The notes under the pieces were generated by a model. The model saw only the letters and a list, made by a program, of their open reading frames with translations. It was not told the origin of the DNA and did no database searches. From positions 1,488,001 to 1,552,000 of the forward strand of contig CP002295.1 of NCBI GenBank assembly GCA_000238975.1: a stretch of 64,000 nucleotides of DNA, read 5' to 3'. This DNA comes from Serratia symbiotica str. 'Cinara cedri' (GTDB lineage Bacteria; Pseudomonadota; Gammaproteobacteria; Enterobacterales; Enterobacteriaceae). The translations under genes were made by a program, and so were the position numbers. Positions 11,459-25,816 of this stretch are shown here, piece after piece; position 1 is the stretch's first letter, and each line of letters begins with the position of its first letter.

Positions 11459-11498
11459 ATAACATAACAATCTCTTAGATAACATAACAATCTCTTAG
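11459..11498. repeat. 20-bp tandem duplication at the tusD ribosome-binding region
   Basis: Unit ATAACATAACAATCTCTTAG at 11459-11478 and 11479-11498, identical. The 3' end of the second copy runs into the tusD Shine-Dalgarno AGGAG (11497-11501), 6 nt before the TTG start. Confidence 0.9.
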
Positions 11499-11507
11499 GA
11501 GCAATCA

Positions 11508-11900
11508 TTGGCACTAAATTATTGTTTATTAGTCACCGGCCCGGCCTATGGAACTCAGCAAGCTAGTAGTGCTTATCAGTTCTCCTTAGCCTTATTAGCC
11601 CAAGGGCACATAATATCTAGTATATTTTTTTATCATGAAGGCGTACTTAACGCTAACAAACTCACTGCTCCAGCCAGTGATGAATTTGATTTAGTGCGGG
11701 CATGGAAACAATTGGCAGAGCAACACAGTATCACTCTTAACGTCTGTATTGCAGCTGCATTACGACGTGGAGTTACTAATGAACAAGAGTCGAGGAAACA
11801 AGGTCTATCGGAAACCAATTTGCAGCCTGGTTTTACCCTTAGTGGATTAGGTGCATTATCAGAAGCATTACTTAGCAATGATCGGATAATACAATTTTAA
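11508..11900 (+). CDS. tusD: sulfurtransferase subunit TusD
   Basis: 130 aa (E. coli 128). TusD carries the persulfide in the TusBCD hexamer, which takes sulfur from TusA and passes it via TusE to MnmA for 2-thiouridine at the wobble base of Lys, Glu and Gln tRNAs. The active cysteine is Cys80 in [13 protein letters not shown], equivalent to Cys78 of E. coli. Other family blocks are [17 protein letters not shown], the [12 protein letters not shown] stretch and the C-terminal [12 protein letters not shown]. The start is TTG at 11508, set by AGGAG 6 nt upstream; there is no ATG in frame nearby. The gene is followed after 243 bp by tusC, a gap not seen in the tight E. coli operon. Confidence 0.96.
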   Translation: MALNYCLLVTGPAYGTQQASSAYQFSLALLAQGHIISSIFFYHEGVLNANKLTAPASDEFDLVRAWKQLAEQHSITLNVCIAAALRRGVTNEQESRKQGLSETNLQPGFTLSGLGALSEALLSNDRIIQF

Positions 11901-12106
11901 GCATATCATTACATACATATTTTTAGTAACATACTAATTAATTATTTACCTTTAATTCATAAAGCGATAGCAAAACACCCAAAAAAACTAATAATATACT
12001 AGATAATTAAGACACATTTATTTATATAACGCTACCTAAGTTACTTAAAATAGATACAAACTATTTATATTACAGTATAAAATACACAGTATATAGTATG
12101 ATTTTA

Positions 12107-12138
12107 GTATAATTATTAAGAAGTATAATTATTAAGAG
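12107..12138. repeat. 16-bp tandem duplication at the tusC ribosome-binding region
   Basis: Unit GTATAATTATTAAGAA at 12107-12122, repeated at 12123-12138 with a single change in the last base (A to G). That change creates AAGAG, the Shine-Dalgarno-like sequence 5 nt before the tusC ATG at 12144. Confidence 0.9.
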
Positions 12139-12143
12139 ATGGC

Positions 12144-12503
12144 ATGAAACGAATTGCTTTTATTTTTACCCATGGACCACACGGCAATGCTGTTAGCAGG
12201 GAAGGATTAGATTCATTATTAGCAACTTCAGCATTGAGCGAAAATTTAGGCGTATTTTTTATTGGTGATGGCGTATTGCAATTGTTACCAGAGCAACAAC
12301 CAGAAAAAATTCTGGCACGTAATTATATTGCTACTTTTGGTATATTATCACTATATGATATCCAGCAGTGTTATTTATGCTTGATTTCATTACAGGAGCG
12401 AGGATTAAGTCAGGTAACACGCTGGATAATAAATACTGAAATTCTAGCTCCAGCTGAATTACGATACAAACTAGCAAATTATACCACGATGATAACTTTT
12501 TAG
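12144..12503 (+). CDS. tusC: sulfurtransferase complex subunit TusC
   Basis: 119 aa, the E. coli length. A DsrE/F-fold subunit of the TusBCD complex in tRNA 2-thiolation. N-terminal [15 protein letters not shown] and [13 protein letters not shown], then [13 protein letters not shown] and [19 protein letters not shown], all follow TusC. A start at 12139 (ATG GCA TGA) overlaps the true ATG and stops after two codons; the family start is at 12144. tusB follows after 13 bp. All three subunits are intact although the intergenic DNA around tusD and tusC has grown, which suggests selection to keep tRNA thiolation. Confidence 0.96.
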   Translation: MKRIAFIFTHGPHGNAVSREGLDSLLATSALSENLGVFFIGDGVLQLLPEQQPEKILARNYIATFGILSLYDIQQCYLCLISLQERGLSQVTRWIINTEILAPAELRYKLANYTTMITF

Positions 12504-12516
12504 TCAGAAAAATTTA

Positions 12517-12804
12517 ATGCTATATACTCTCAGCCATTCTCCTGCTCAATGTGACTTACCTGCATTATTACGCCTAATAATGACAGGTGACTCCATACTA
12601 CTATTACAGGATGGAGTACTAGCTGGAATATCTGACAGCACCTACCTTAAATTATTATTTAACACCCCAGCGTCCTTGTATGCATTGCAAGCAGACCTAG
12701 AGGCAAGAGGATTAGTGAGTTATGTATCAAAAAAAATCACTATCATTGAATATCATCACTTCGTTACACTGACTGAAAAATATCACTCTCAAATAGCATG
12801 GTAA
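12517..12804 (+). CDS. tusB: sulfurtransferase complex subunit TusB
   Basis: 95 aa, the E. coli length. The third DsrE-fold subunit of the TusBCD sulfur relay for mnm5s2U in tRNA. The N-terminus MLYTLSHSPAQCDLPALLRL, the central DSILLLQDGVLAGI and the C-terminal HSQIAW are typical. Start ATG at 12517, 13 bp after the tusC stop; no good Shine-Dalgarno is visible, so translation may be coupled to tusC. The str promoter begins 23 bp past its stop. Confidence 0.95.
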   Translation: MLYTLSHSPAQCDLPALLRLIMTGDSILLLQDGVLAGISDSTYLKLLFNTPASLYALQADLEARGLVSYVSKKITIIEYHHFVTLTEKYHSQIAW

Positions 12805-12826
12805 TTACAGTGATGCCGTATATTTC

Positions 12827-12855
12827 TTGACACCTTTTTATGGCAATAATAAAAT
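12827..12855 (+). promoter_or_regulatory. str operon promoter (sigma-70)
   Basis: TTGACA at 12827-12832, 17-bp spacer, TAAAAT at 12850-12855: a near-consensus sigma-70 promoter 92 bp before the rpsL ATG. TTGACACCTTTT and the downstream TAAAATT match the E. coli str promoter as I remember it. Transcription should start near 12862 and drive rpsL-rpsG-fusA-tuf. Confidence 0.88.
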
Positions 12856-12947
12856 TTTATATCCTCTTATTATTATAAATAATGCATACTACGAGGATTT
12901 ATTAAACGCTTATGGAGCAAGTATGCAGCAAAAATTAGGAGCTTTAA

Positions 12948-13322
<375 letters not shown>

Positions 13323-13418
13323 TAACTCTACGTTAAGTAAAGCCAAATATTTTAACTTTAATATCAAAATAAACTCATAGAGTTTTAGATAATTCCGAAT
13401 TAATAGTGGAGTATTTCC

Positions 13419-13889
13419 ATGCCACGTCGTCGCGTAATCGGCCAACGTAAAATATTACCAGATCCTAAGTTTGGATCTGAACTGTTAGCTAAATTTGTAA
13501 ATATTCTAATGGTAGACGGTAAGAAATCAATTGCCGAAACCATTGTCTATACAGCGCTTGAGAATATATATAAGCGCTCTGGTAGAAATCATCTAGAAGC
13601 TTTCGAAATAGCTCTCGATAATGTTCGTCCAACGGTAGAGGTAAAGTCTCGGCGCGTTGGTGGCTCTACTTATCAAGTACCGGTTGAAGTCCGTCCAGTA
13701 CGCCGTAATGCTCTAGCAATGCGCTGGATTGTTGATGCTGCCCGTAAACGTGGTGATAAATCTATGGCACTACGTTTAGCGAATGAGCTATCTGATGCGG
13801 CAGAGTATAAAGGTGCCGCTGTTAAGAGGCGTGAAGACGTTCACCGAATGGCCGAAGCGAACAAGGCATTTGCCCACTACCGCTGGTAA
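13419..13889 (+). CDS. rpsG: 30S ribosomal protein S7
   Basis: 156 aa, the usual bacterial length (E. coli K-12 has a longer C-terminus). It nucleates assembly of the 3' domain of 16S rRNA and contacts the E-site t[24 protein letters not shown] at the start and the [16 protein letters not shown] hairpin are diagnostic. GGAG (13408-13411) precedes the ATG. Second gene of the str operon. Confidence 0.99.
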   Translation: MPRRRVIGQRKILPDPKFGSELLAKFVNILMVDGKKSIAETIVYTALENIYKRSGRNHLEAFEIALDNVRPTVEVKSRRVGGSTYQVPVEVRPVRRNALAMRWIVDAARKRGDKSMALRLANELSDAAEYKGAAVKRREDVHRMAEANKAFAHYRW

Positions 13890-13983
13890 TTGTTGCGCAA
13901 TAGTTGTGCTAACTAAGCGACAGCTTAAAAACTAATACGCCTAACTTAACTGTGCGTGAGTGCCTGAGGCAATGAGGAATGAA

Positions 13984-16092
13984 ATGGCCCGTAGAACACC
14001 TATTGAGCACTACCGTAATATCGGTATCAGTGCTCACATTGACGCCGGCAAAACTACCACTACAGAACGTATTCTGTTTTACACTGGTGTAAACCATAAA
14101 ATCGGTGAAGTCCATAACGGAGCGGCCACAATGGACTGGATGGAGCAAGAGCAGGAGCGCGGTATTACTATCACTTCAGCCGCTACTACTGCTTTTTGGT
14201 CTGGTATGGCTAAACAATTTAAACCACACCGCGTAAACATTATAGATACTCCAGGTCATGTAGATTTTACTATTGAAGTAGAACGCTCGATGCGTGTTCT
14301 TGATGGCGTAGTTATGGTTTATTGCGCTGTAGGTGGTGTACAGCCACAGTCTGAGACTGTATGGCGTCAAGCTAATAAATATAAAGTTCCACGTATTGCA
14401 TTCATTAATAAAATGGATCGCATGGGCGCTAACTTCCTAAAAGTTGTTGAACAAATTAAATACCGTCTAGGGACTAACCCAGTGCCATTACAGCTTGCTA
14501 TCGGCGCAGAAGATAAGTTCACTGGTGTTGTAGATCTAGTGAAAATGAAAGCTATTAATTGGAACGATGCTGATCATGGTGTAACCTTTAAATACGAAGA
14601 TATTCCAGCAGATATGGAGGAAATAGCTGAAAAATGGCGACAAAATTTAGTTGAGTCCGCAGCTGAAACCTCAGAAACGCTAATGGATAAATACTTAGAT
14701 AGCAAGGAACTAACCGAGATAGAAATCAAAAAAGCGCTGCGGCAGCGTGTACTTAACAACGAAATAATATTAGTTACTTGCGGCTCCGCTTTTAAAAATA
14801 AAGGTGTGCAAGCACTGCTCGATGCAGTTATTGAATACCTACCAGCACCAACAGATATTGCTCCAGTCAACGATATTCTTAACGACGGAAAAAATGTAAC
14901 CACTATTCGTTACTCTGATGATAAAGAGCCATTTGCCGCTTTAGCTTTTAAAATTGCTAACGACCCATTTGTAGGCAACCTAACATTTTTCCGCGTATAT
15001 TCTGGCGTAGTCAGTTCTGGTGATACTGTAATGAATTCAGTAAAAAATGCTCGTGAGCGTCTGGGTCGTATCGTGCAAATGCACGCTAATAGACGCGAGG
15101 AAATAAAAGAGGTACGTGCAGGTGATATTGCAGCTGCGATCGGTCTCAAAGATGTCACTACCGGTGATACTTTATGCGATCCAAATAATTTAATTCTTTT
15201 GGAGCGTATGGAATTCCCTGAACCAGTGATTTCCGTAGCATTAGAACCAAAAACTAAAGCTGACCAAGAAAAAATGGGATTAGCATTAGGGCGCCTAGCA
15301 AAAGAAGACCCATCATTCCGCGTATGGACTGATTCAGAGTCATGCCAGACCATCATCGCCGGTATGGGTGAACTTCATCTAGATATCCTAGTTGACCGCA
15401 TGCGTCGTGAATTTAATATTACAGCAAATGTAGGTAAACCACAAGTTGCGTATCGTGAAACTATTCGTGAAACTATTAAAGATGTAGAAGGTAAGCACGC
15501 CAAACAATCTGGTGGTCGCGGTCAATATGGTCGAGTCGTGATTGATATGATCCCACTAAAACCTGGTGGTGTAGGCTACGAATTTATTAATGACATTGTA
15601 GGTGGTGTTATTCCCAAGGAATTTATCCCAGCAATTGATAAAGGTATACAAGAACAACTAAAGTCTGGACCTTTAGCTGGCTACCCAGTTGTTGATATCA
15701 AGATCCGACTACACTACGGCTCTTATCACGATGTAGATTCTTCTGAACTAGCATTTAAATTAGCTGCTTCTATTGCATTTAAAAATGCATTCAAAAAAGC
15801 CAATCCAGTTTTGCTAGAGCCTATAATGAAGGTTGAGGTTGAAACTCCTGAAGATTACATGGGTGATGTAATTGGTGACCTAAACCGACGACGCGGTATA
15901 ATAGAGGGCATGGATGATACTCCTACAGGTAAAACTATTCGTGCACAAGTTCCACTATCTGAAATGTTTGGTTATGCTACTGATCTACGCTCTCAGACCC
16001 AGGGCCGTGCTGCATACTCTATGGAATTTTTAAAATACGCTGAAGCACCGCATAATCTCGCTATGGCAGTTATCGAAGCCCGTGGTAAATAA
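13984..16092 (+). CDS. fusA: elongation factor G
   Basis: 702 aa (E. coli 704). The ribosomal translocase GTPase. The G1 loop AHIDAGKT is at residues 17-24, switch II DTPGH and the NKMD guanine motif follow, and domain IV carries [15 protein letters not shown] place the start at the ATG of 13984 ([14 protein letters not shown]), with GAGGA at 13974-13978 just upstream. An in-frame GTG at 13960 would add eight residues with no family support. A short loop near residue 545 ([11 protein letters not shown]) is a few residues shorter than in E. coli. Third gene of the str operon. Confidence 0.98.
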   Translation: MARRTPIEHYRNIGISAHIDAGKTTTTERILFYTGVNHKIGEVHNGAATMDWMEQEQERGITITSAATTAFWSGMAKQFKPHRVNIIDTPGHVDFTIEVERSMRVLDGVVMVYCAVGGVQPQSETVWRQANKYKVPRIAFINKMDRMGANFLKVVEQIKYRLGTNPVPLQLAIGAEDKFTGVVDLVKMKAINWNDADHGVTFKYEDIPADMEEIAEKWRQNLVESAAETSETLMDKYLDSKELTEIEIKKALRQRVLNNEIILVTCGSAFKNKGVQALLDAVIEYLPAPTDIAPVNDILNDGKNVTTIRYSDDKEPFAALAFKIANDPFVGNLTFFRVYSGVVSSGDTVMNSVKNARERLGRIVQMHANRREEIKEVRAGDIAAAIGLKDVTTGDTLCDPNNLILLERMEFPEPVISVALEPKTKADQEKMGLALGRLAKEDPSFRVWTDSESCQTIIAGMGELHLDILVDRMRREFNITANVGKPQVAYRETIRETIKDVEGKHAKQSGGRGQYGRVVIDMIPLKPGGVGYEFINDIVGGVIPKEFIPAIDKGIQEQLKSGPLAGYPVVDIKIRLHYGSYHDVDSSELAFKLAASIAFKNAFKKANPVLLEPIMKVEVETPEDYMGDVIGDLNRRRGIIEGMDDTPTGKTIRAQVPLSEMFGYATDLRSQTQGRAAYSMEFLKYAEAPHNLAMAVIEARGK

Positions 16093-16106
16093 GTTTACGG
16101 GTTTAA

Positions 16107-17345
<1,239 letters not shown>

Positions 17346-17359
17346 TCTTCTATAGTTTT

Positions 17360-17383
17360 AAAAAGACACTCCGGTGTCTTTTT
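17360..17383 (+). terminator. Rho-independent terminator of the str operon
   Basis: A perfect 10-bp stem (AAAAAGACAC / GTGTCTTTTT) closed by a TCCG tetraloop between C and G, a UNCG-type loop. The T-run is the 3' arm. It lies 15 bp after the tuf stop and is the clearest terminator in the window. Confidence 0.9.
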
Positions 17384-20122
17384 ATGCTAGTCTTTAATAA
17401 CATGTTACTCACTGAGACTTATTGTCTGTGGCAATGGGTCTCCTTGAGCAACGAGTTCTTCCCTAAAATACCTAATTTTAATAAACAACATATTTCTTAT
17501 ATTACACTAAAAATATAATTTTATTGGATAATTACGTAGATATAAAATTTATATATCATGTAAATTAACCCACAATAGATAATCTAGTTTCCATGCTATT
17601 AACGAAGTATTATACATTAGTATAAATAATATATTCATAATAATATTATATATGAAAGTTAATTCTTAATATCCATTATACTATTCAGTATTACGTTAAC
17701 TTTGATTAAATATTTCACATAGATACCACAATGTATCAATATATTATTCTGGTAATCAATATACTTAATACTACTTACGCTATTAATAATAGCGTTAACT
17801 TTTATAAATTTATGCTTAATATTTTTGTATCTATTATATAATTTAGTAAAATTAAATCACTAGGTATTATATTCATAATAATCTATAATTGCCATAATGT
17901 GGCACTAGCGCAGCTAATATTCTATATTTTCAAGTGGTAGTCATAAATTATAGTATCGCTGCTCTTAAAACTACACATATCACATCAATAAGATGTATAA
18001 GAGTATTATTAAGATATCATTACTATAGCTGCGCAAGATACTATCATTATAGTATATGTCGTACTATCAAGCACTAACCCTAACCTAAGCTGGATCCAGA
18101 TTTATTTTCTTTAACTTATATTATTAAACACAAATTTTTATTAACAGCATTGTAATATTTAAAACTAAATTAAAACAAAATAGACAAAAAGTAATAAAAT
18201 TTATTAATATAATAAGAGTAATTATTTAGCCTATACAAGTATACACTAAATGTCATAGTGATATACACGTAACGCTATAGTGAAGTCTAAAATATTAAAC
18301 CCAATCATAAAAGATAATAAATAATATATCTACACCTAACCTACATAGTAATAATTTAATACACTAGGAACCAGTATACTAGTAATATAAATGCAAAATT
18401 TATAGATGGTATCAATAGACGCAACATAGTTACTCAAAATTAGTTACTAAAAATAACTACTAGTTAATATTCTAAGTATGCAGAATACATACAGACTACT
18501 GAAAGTATACTAATAATACTAATAATACAATTGTTCTTATATATACTGATAATATAGTATTTATCTCTACTAAACCATACAGTTAGTAAACTCAATTCAT
18601 GCTTCACACGTATTGTCAACAACCAGATAGCAAACCCTTATATACTGACAGCATCACTCTATTTTAAAAATTAGCTCTAAAATTAAGTATAGATCCATCC
18701 AAGAACAATCAATCTCAATCTACCTAACACACTAAAATTACAAAACAAACTAAACACAACAAGGCTTTAACTTGAGTTTTTATTGTTACTAATAGTCTCA
18801 GGAAAAATTTGCTTAGTTTTTTAATATCTAACGTAGTCTTAGTAACTAAAAGCAATTAAGCTGGCAATATACTTATCACTAAAACCCGAAAGAATGCAAT
18901 ACTAAGTACTTAGAACATCTTACGCACTAATTGATATTAAATTACTAGTTTTTATATTTTCTTTCTAACCCTACAGTAACCTGTTAAGATAAATATCTTT
19001 CATGTAATAATTAAAGATAAAAGCTATACTTAATATAAATATATCTATACCTAAAAATATGTATTATTACGTAGTATGTCCTATCGCTTTACGTCTCTAG
19101 ACTATCCTCTAAGATAGTCTCTTAAATTTAATATCGTGCTTATCATTTAAAACTAATGAATATATTTAATAAACATCACATACAAACCTATACTTACAAC
19201 CCCCTAAATCAAACAAGTACTTTGTTTGATATTACACTATAATAGTTTTCTGAACCGGAGGAGAATGATTACGTATAATGCTTTTAATCCTTACGCTAAG
19301 TAACAAGCTGTACCTATCTGAGTCAATAAAATGCTATATGTACGATATCATCGATTACCTGAATATCGTGACTACCAGTAGTTACGAGATTTTAAATAAT
19401 CTGTTTATTGACAAATCACCTCAAAACTCATACATGTAGGCATCATAACTGCATGATTACTCATTTTTTAAATAGCTACCTAATAAATATAAAAAATTAG
19501 ATTACATAATTAATTAATCAGTTGTTGACTATAACCAATATCATGGGATAATTATGAATTAATGGGACCCTTAAAGAAGAAGGATTACTCACTATTTATC
19601 ACTTAATATCTTAGTAACTTAAGTTAGGCAGAAAAGTAATTATTTAACCACTACTAATATATGTGCATACAATTCTGACAATAGAAGACGCATATTATAT
19701 CACTAGTTATTATAATGATAATATAAAGGTTTCTCTTAGTATGCTACTCATACCGATTACCTAAGGTAACAACTGTATAACACTAACCCCGTAAAGGCTA
19801 TAAAATTAGCATATTAGAGAGGCATAGAATTAACGTAAGTAATCACTAAGTGGAACACTTTATAACCTTATCCTTAACCAAGCAGCTCTATTGTCAAATA
19901 AACCTAACAGTATAAGTAATGTTTGCACTAATAATAAATAAACTATTAATTTAATTATTATTGATAATTCTTAGATTAGTAACATTAAGGAAGAAATAGA
20001 AAGAAGGAGCACTAATAGCTTATCAAGCTTATCTCCGATAAATCATTAGCCCTTCTAGGTTAGAATAATTAGTAATAAATTAGCGATAATAAAGATATCT
20101 TAAGCATATCCTTAACTTCAGC
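17384..20122. other. gene desert between tuf and the S10 operon
   Basis: 2.7 kb of AT-rich DNA with no intact gene. In E. coli bfd, bfr and gspO lie here; I could not recognise any of them in translation. A patch at 17401-17470 is visibly more GC-rich than its surroundings and unexplained. A regulatory-looking unit at 19208-19303 is listed separately. Confidence 0.6.
19208..19303 (+). other. orphan promoter-like unit with inverted repeat and dead reading frame
   Basis: A perfect inverted repeat ATCAAACAA / TTGTTTGAT (19208-19216 / 19222-19230, spacer GTACT) is followed by TATAAT (19238-19243), then GGAGGAG (19257-19263) and an ATG at 19265 that runs 12 codons to TAA (19301-19303). The spacing suggests operator, -10 box and ribosome-binding site in order; no good -35 is visible. 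The frame after the stop still reads LYVRYHRLPEYRDYQ, which looks protein-like. I do not recognise the gene; it may be the 5' end of a lost one. Confidence 0.35.
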
Positions 20123-20150
20123 TTGCTTCCTATTTTATTTTGCGTATGAT
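20123..20150 (+). promoter_or_regulatory. probable S10 operon promoter
   Basis: TTGCTT (20123-20128), 16-bp spacer, TATGAT (20145-20150). It predicts a start near 20157 and a leader of about 180 nt before rpsJ, close to the roughly 170-nt leader known for the E. coli S10 operon. Confidence 0.55.
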
Positions 20151-20156
20151 CTATGA

Positions 20157-20648
<492 letters not shown>

Positions 20649-20680
20649 TTAGGTCATTGAACAATTGCGAGGTTGAACCA

Positions 20681-21310
20681 ATGATTGGTTTAGTTGGTAA
20701 AAAAGTAGGCATGACACGTATATTTACTCAAGATGGCATTTCTATTCCGGTAACCGTAATTGAAATTGAAACAAATCGTGTTACTCAGATTAAAGACCTA
20801 AAAACCGATGGTTACCGTGCTATTCAGGTTACTACTGGTTACAAAAAATCTAACCGTATTACTAAGCCAGAATCTGGCCATTTTGCTAAAGCTGGCGTTA
20901 AAGCTGGTCGTGGTCTATGGGAATTTCGTCTTGAAGACAGCCAGGAGTTTATAATAGGTCAAGAAATTAATGTAGAAATGTTAGTTGCATTTCAAAAAGT
21001 CGATGTTACTGGTACTTCTAAAGGTAAAGGTTTTGCTGGCACTGTAAAGCGCTGGAATTTTAGTACCCAAGATGCAACTCATGGTAATTCCTTATCTCAC
21101 CGCGTGCCTGGTTCTATTGGTCAGAATCAAACTCCAGGTAAAGTATTTAAAGGTAAGAAAATGGCTGGCCAACTAGGTAACGAACGTGTAACCATTCAAA
21201 GTATGGACATAGTACGTATCCATGTTGAACGTAACCTACTGCTGGTTAAAGGTGCTGTACCCGGTGCAACTGGAGGCGACCTTATCGTAAAACCGGCCGT
21301 GAAGGTGTAA
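20681..21310 (+). CDS. rplC: 50S ribosomal protein L3
   Basis: 209 aa, the E. coli length, from the ATG at 20681 ([15 protein letters not shown]) with GAGG ten bases upstream. An in-frame TTG at 20657 would add eight residues without family support. L3 binds near the peptidyl-transferase centre; [21 protein letters not shown], carrying the glutamine that is methylated in E. coli, is conserved. Confidence 0.98.
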   Translation: MIGLVGKKVGMTRIFTQDGISIPVTVIEIETNRVTQIKDLKTDGYRAIQVTTGYKKSNRITKPESGHFAKAGVKAGRGLWEFRLEDSQEFIIGQEINVEMLVAFQKVDVTGTSKGKGFAGTVKRWNFSTQDATHGNSLSHRVPGSIGQNQTPGKVFKGKKMAGQLGNERVTIQSMDIVRIHVERNLLLVKGAVPGATGGDLIVKPAVKV

Positions 21311-21320
21311 GGAGATAGGA

Positions 21321-21926
21321 ATGGAATTAGTATTAAAAGATGCACAAAATGCACTCACTGTTTCCGAAACTATTTTTGGCCGTGATTTTAACGAAGCATT
21401 AGTACACCAAGTTATTGTTGCTTACGCAGCAGGTGCTCGTCAGGGTACTCGTGCTCAGAAGACGCGTGCTGAAGTGATCGGTTCAGGTAGAAAGCCATGG
21501 CGTCAAAAAGGCACTGGGAGAGCGCGCTCAGGCTCTGTCAAGAGCCCAATATGGCGCTCCGGTGGCATAACCTTCGCCGCTAAACCACAAGACCACAGTC
21601 AAAAAGTAAATAAAAAAATGTATCGCGGTGCCCTGAAAAGCATTTTATCCGAGCTAGTACGTCAAGAACGCTTAATGGTTTTTGAAAAATTCTCTGTAGA
21701 AGCACCTAAGACTAAATTTCTCGTTCAAAAACTGAAAACAATGGCACTAGAAGATGTGCTAATTATTACCGGTAAAATAGATAATAATCTATTTTTAGCG
21801 GCTCGCAACCTCTATAAAGTTGACCTTCGAGATGTAGCTAGCATCGATCCGGTGAGCCTAATCTCCTTTAATACAGTAGTTATAACAGCAGATGCGATAA
21901 AAATAGTTGAGGAGATGTTAACATGA
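21321..21926 (+). CDS. rplD: 50S ribosomal protein L4
   Basis: 201 aa, the E. coli length. It lines the exit tunnel; the extended loop with [19 protein letters not shown] is intact. In E. coli L4 represses its own operon through the S10 leader. Its stop overlaps the rplW start by four bases (ATGA). Confidence 0.99.
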   Translation: MELVLKDAQNALTVSETIFGRDFNEALVHQVIVAYAAGARQGTRAQKTRAEVIGSGRKPWRQKGTGRARSGSVKSPIWRSGGITFAAKPQDHSQKVNKKMYRGALKSILSELVRQERLMVFEKFSVEAPKTKFLVQKLKTMALEDVLIITGKIDNNLFLAARNLYKVDLRDVASIDPVSLISFNTVVITADAIKIVEEMLT

Positions 21927-22225
21927 TCCGTGAAGAACGTTTGCTAAAAGTGTTACGTGCACCACATGTATCTGAAAAAGCATCTACCGCTATGGAAAAA
22001 AGTAACACTATTATTCTTCATGTTGCTATAAACGCAAGCAAACCAGAAATTAAAGCTGCAGTACAAAAACTATTTATCGTTAAGGTAGAAGATGTAAATA
22101 CTTTAGTAATTAAAGGGAAAGAAAAGCATCACAACAAGCGTGCTGGTCGTCGTAGTGACTGGAAAAAAGCTTATGTAACCCTGACAGAAGGGCAGAATAT
22201 GGACTTTATCAGTGGAACTGAATAA
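21923..22225 (+). CDS. rplW: 50S ribosomal protein L23
   Basis: 100 aa, the E. coli length. It sits at the tunnel exit and docks trigger factor and [20 protein letters not shown] and the loop [23 protein letters not shown] are typical. Start codon overlaps the rplD stop, implying translational coupling. Confidence 0.98.
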   Translation: MIREERLLKVLRAPHVSEKASTAMEKSNTIILHVAINASKPEIKAAVQKLFIVKVEDVNTLVIKGKEKHHNKRAGRRSDWKKAYVTLTEGQNMDFISGTE

Positions 22226-22241
22226 GTTAAAGGAGCAAACA

Positions 22242-23069
22242 ATGACAATTGTTAAATGTAAACCTACATCTCCTGGGCGGCGCCATGTTGTTAAAGTAAT
22301 CAACTCTGAGCTGCATCAAGGTAAGCCTTATGCCCCGCTACTTGAAAAACTAAGCAAAAGTGGTGGCCGTAACAATAACGGTCGTATTACAACCCGCCAT
22401 ATCGGAGGGGGGCACAAGCAACATTATCGTCTGGTTGACTTTAAGCGTACCAAGGATAATATTCCTGCTTTAGTTGAGCGCCTAGAATACGATCCAAACC
22501 GTTCCGCCAATATTGCGCTAGTCTTATATAAAGACGGCGAACGCCGTTACATTCTAGCACCAAAAGGCCTGAAATCGGGAGATAAAATTAAATCTGGCAT
22601 TAATGCTGCAATTAAAACAGGTAATACTCTGCCAATGCGTCACATTCCAATGGGTTCAACTGTTCACAATGTAGAAATGAAACCAGGCAAAGGAGGTCAA
22701 CTAGCGCGCTCTGCGGGAGCCTATGCCCAAATTGTAGCCCGAGACGGTTCCTATATAACATTACGTATGCGCTCCGGAGAAATGCGTAAAGTTTTAGTTG
22801 ATTGCCGCGCAACTTTAGGCGAAGTTAGTAACTCTGAACATATGCTTCGTGTTCTAGGTAAAGCCGGAGCTGCACGTTGGCGTGGTATTCGCCCTACAGT
22901 TCGTGGTACGGCGATGAACCCAGTAGACCACCCACACGGTGGTGGTGAAGGCCGTAACTTTGGCAAACACCCGGTAACCCCGTGGGGCGTTCAGACTAAA
23001 GGCAAGAAGACCCGTAGCAACAAGCGTACTGATAAGTTCATCGTACGCCGCCGTAGTAAAAATAATTAG
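22242..23069 (+). CDS. rplB: 50S ribosomal protein L2
   Basis: 275 aa (E. coli 273; two extra asparagines at the end). It helps join the subunits and supports peptidyl transfer; the conserved histidine lies in [13 protein letters not shown]. The start is the ATG at 22242 with AAAGGAG upstream; the open frame extends ten codons further, into the rplW end, without family support. Confidence 0.98.
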   Translation: MTIVKCKPTSPGRRHVVKVINSELHQGKPYAPLLEKLSKSGGRNNNGRITTRHIGGGHKQHYRLVDFKRTKDNIPALVERLEYDPNRSANIALVLYKDGERRYILAPKGLKSGDKIKSGINAAIKTGNTLPMRHIPMGSTVHNVEMKPGKGGQLARSAGAYAQIVARDGSYITLRMRSGEMRKVLVDCRATLGEVSNSEHMLRVLGKAGAARWRGIRPTVRGTAMNPVDHPHGGGEGRNFGKHPVTPWGVQTKGKKTRSNKRTDKFIVRRRSKNN

Positions 23070-23076
23070 AGGATAA

Positions 23077-24419
<1,343 letters not shown>

Positions 24420-24431
24420 TAGGAGTCGCTA

Positions 24432-24842
24432 ATGTTACAACCAAAGCGTACAAAATTCCGTAAGATGCACAAAGGCCGCAACCGTGGTTCAGCGCACGGC
24501 ACGAATGTGAGCTTCGGTACTTTTGGCATGAAAGCTGTTGGCCGAGGCCGTCTTACTGCTCGTCAAATTGAAGCAGCAAGACGCTCCATGACTCGTGCTA
24601 TTAAGCGTCAAGGTAAAATATGGATTCGTGTCTTTCCAGATAAACCGATCACCGAAAAGCCACTAGAAGTACGTATGGGCAAAGGTAAAGGGAACGTAGA
24701 GTATTGGGTTTCCCTCGTACAGCCTGGTAAAATCCTATACGAAATGGATGGCGTTCCAGAAGAAGTTGCTCGTACCGCATTTAAGCTGGCGGCCGCAAAA
24801 CTACCGTTTAAAACTACCTTTGTAACTAAGACGGTGATGTAA
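24432..24842 (+). CDS. rplP: 50S ribosomal protein L16
   Basis: 136 aa, the E. coli length. Binds near the A site; [19 protein letters not shown] and [17 protein letters not shown] are diagnostic. Its stop overlaps the rpmC start by one base (TAATG). Confidence 0.99.
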   Translation: MLQPKRTKFRKMHKGRNRGSAHGTNVSFGTFGMKAVGRGRLTARQIEAARRSMTRAIKRQGKIWIRVFPDKPITEKPLEVRMGKGKGNVEYWVSLVQPGKILYEMDGVPEEVARTAFKLAAAKLPFKTTFVTKTVM

Positions 24843-25036
24843 TGAAAGCACAAGAGTTATATGAAAAGAATATTAAAGAACTTAATACTGAACTACTAAA
24901 CTTATTACGCGAGCAGTTTAACTTGCGTATGCGATTGGCTAGCGGGCAACTACAAAAAACGCACTTATTTAAACAAGTACGTCGTAATATCGCACGTGTT
25001 AAGACTTTACTAACTGAAAAGCAGAGGTTTAAATGA
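24842..25036 (+). CDS. rpmC: 50S ribosomal protein L29
   Basis: 64 aa (E. coli 63). A small two-helix protein at the tunnel exit beside L23. [25 protein letters not shown] is typical. Overlaps rplP by one base and rpsQ by four. Confidence 0.98.
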   Translation: MKAQELYEKNIKELNTELLNLLREQFNLRMRLASGQLQKTHLFKQVRRNIARVKTLLTEKQRFK

Positions 25037-25287
25037 CTGATATTATTCGTACTCTGCAAGGATCTGTTATTAGTGACAAAATGGAAAAATCTATAGTTGT
25101 TGCTATTGAACGCAAAGTAAAACACTCAATTTATGGCAAATTTATTAAACGTACCACAAAACTACATGTGCATGACGAACATAATGAATGTAGTATCGGC
25201 GACGTAGTCACAATTCGCGAATGTAGTCCAATCTCCAAGACTAAGTCTTGGATATTGGTTCGCGTTATAGATAAAGCAATGTTGTAA
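25033..25287 (+). CDS. rpsQ: 30S ribosomal protein S17
   Basis: 84 aa, the E. coli length. Primary 16S-binding protein. [22 protein letters not shown] and [16 protein letters not shown] are diagnostic. It ends the S10 operon; 147 bp follow before rplN. Confidence 0.99.
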   Translation: MTDIIRTLQGSVISDKMEKSIVVAIERKVKHSIYGKFIKRTTKLHVHDEHNECSIGDVVTIRECSPISKTKSWILVRVIDKAML

Positions 25288-25307
25288 AGCAAGTAAAGGA
25301 GTTGGCT

Positions 25308-25346
25308 GTTTATTTTTTCCCTATCTGTAATCTAAAAATGATATTA
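25308..25346 (+). promoter_or_regulatory. probable spc operon promoter region
   Basis: The rpsQ-rplN gap is kept, as in E. coli where the spc promoter lies here. GTTTATTTTTT (25308-25318) matches the A/T-rich upstream element of the E. coli spc promoter as I recall it. At the expected distance lies TGATATTA (25339-25346) as a degraded extended -10. The hexamers are weak. A small AGGTTT/AAACCT hairpin at 25368-25383 follows. Confidence 0.45.
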
Positions 25347-25422
25347 AAAAATTCAGCCCTTAATTATAGGTTTTAAAAAACCTAATATTTCTTGGGTTTT
25401 TAATGTATTAAGTTAAAATTAG

Positions 25423-25806
<384 letters not shown>

Positions 25807-25816
25807 GAGGCAAACT

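Noticed and set aside
12912-12938. 8-codon leader peptide before rpsL
   Set aside because: Its stop overlaps the rpsL Shine-Dalgarno, which is suggestive, but it has no good Shine-Dalgarno of its own and no residue bias.
13960-13983. GTG at 13960 as the fusA start
   Set aside because: EF-G of the family starts at MAR; the ATG at 13984 has the better-placed GAGGA.
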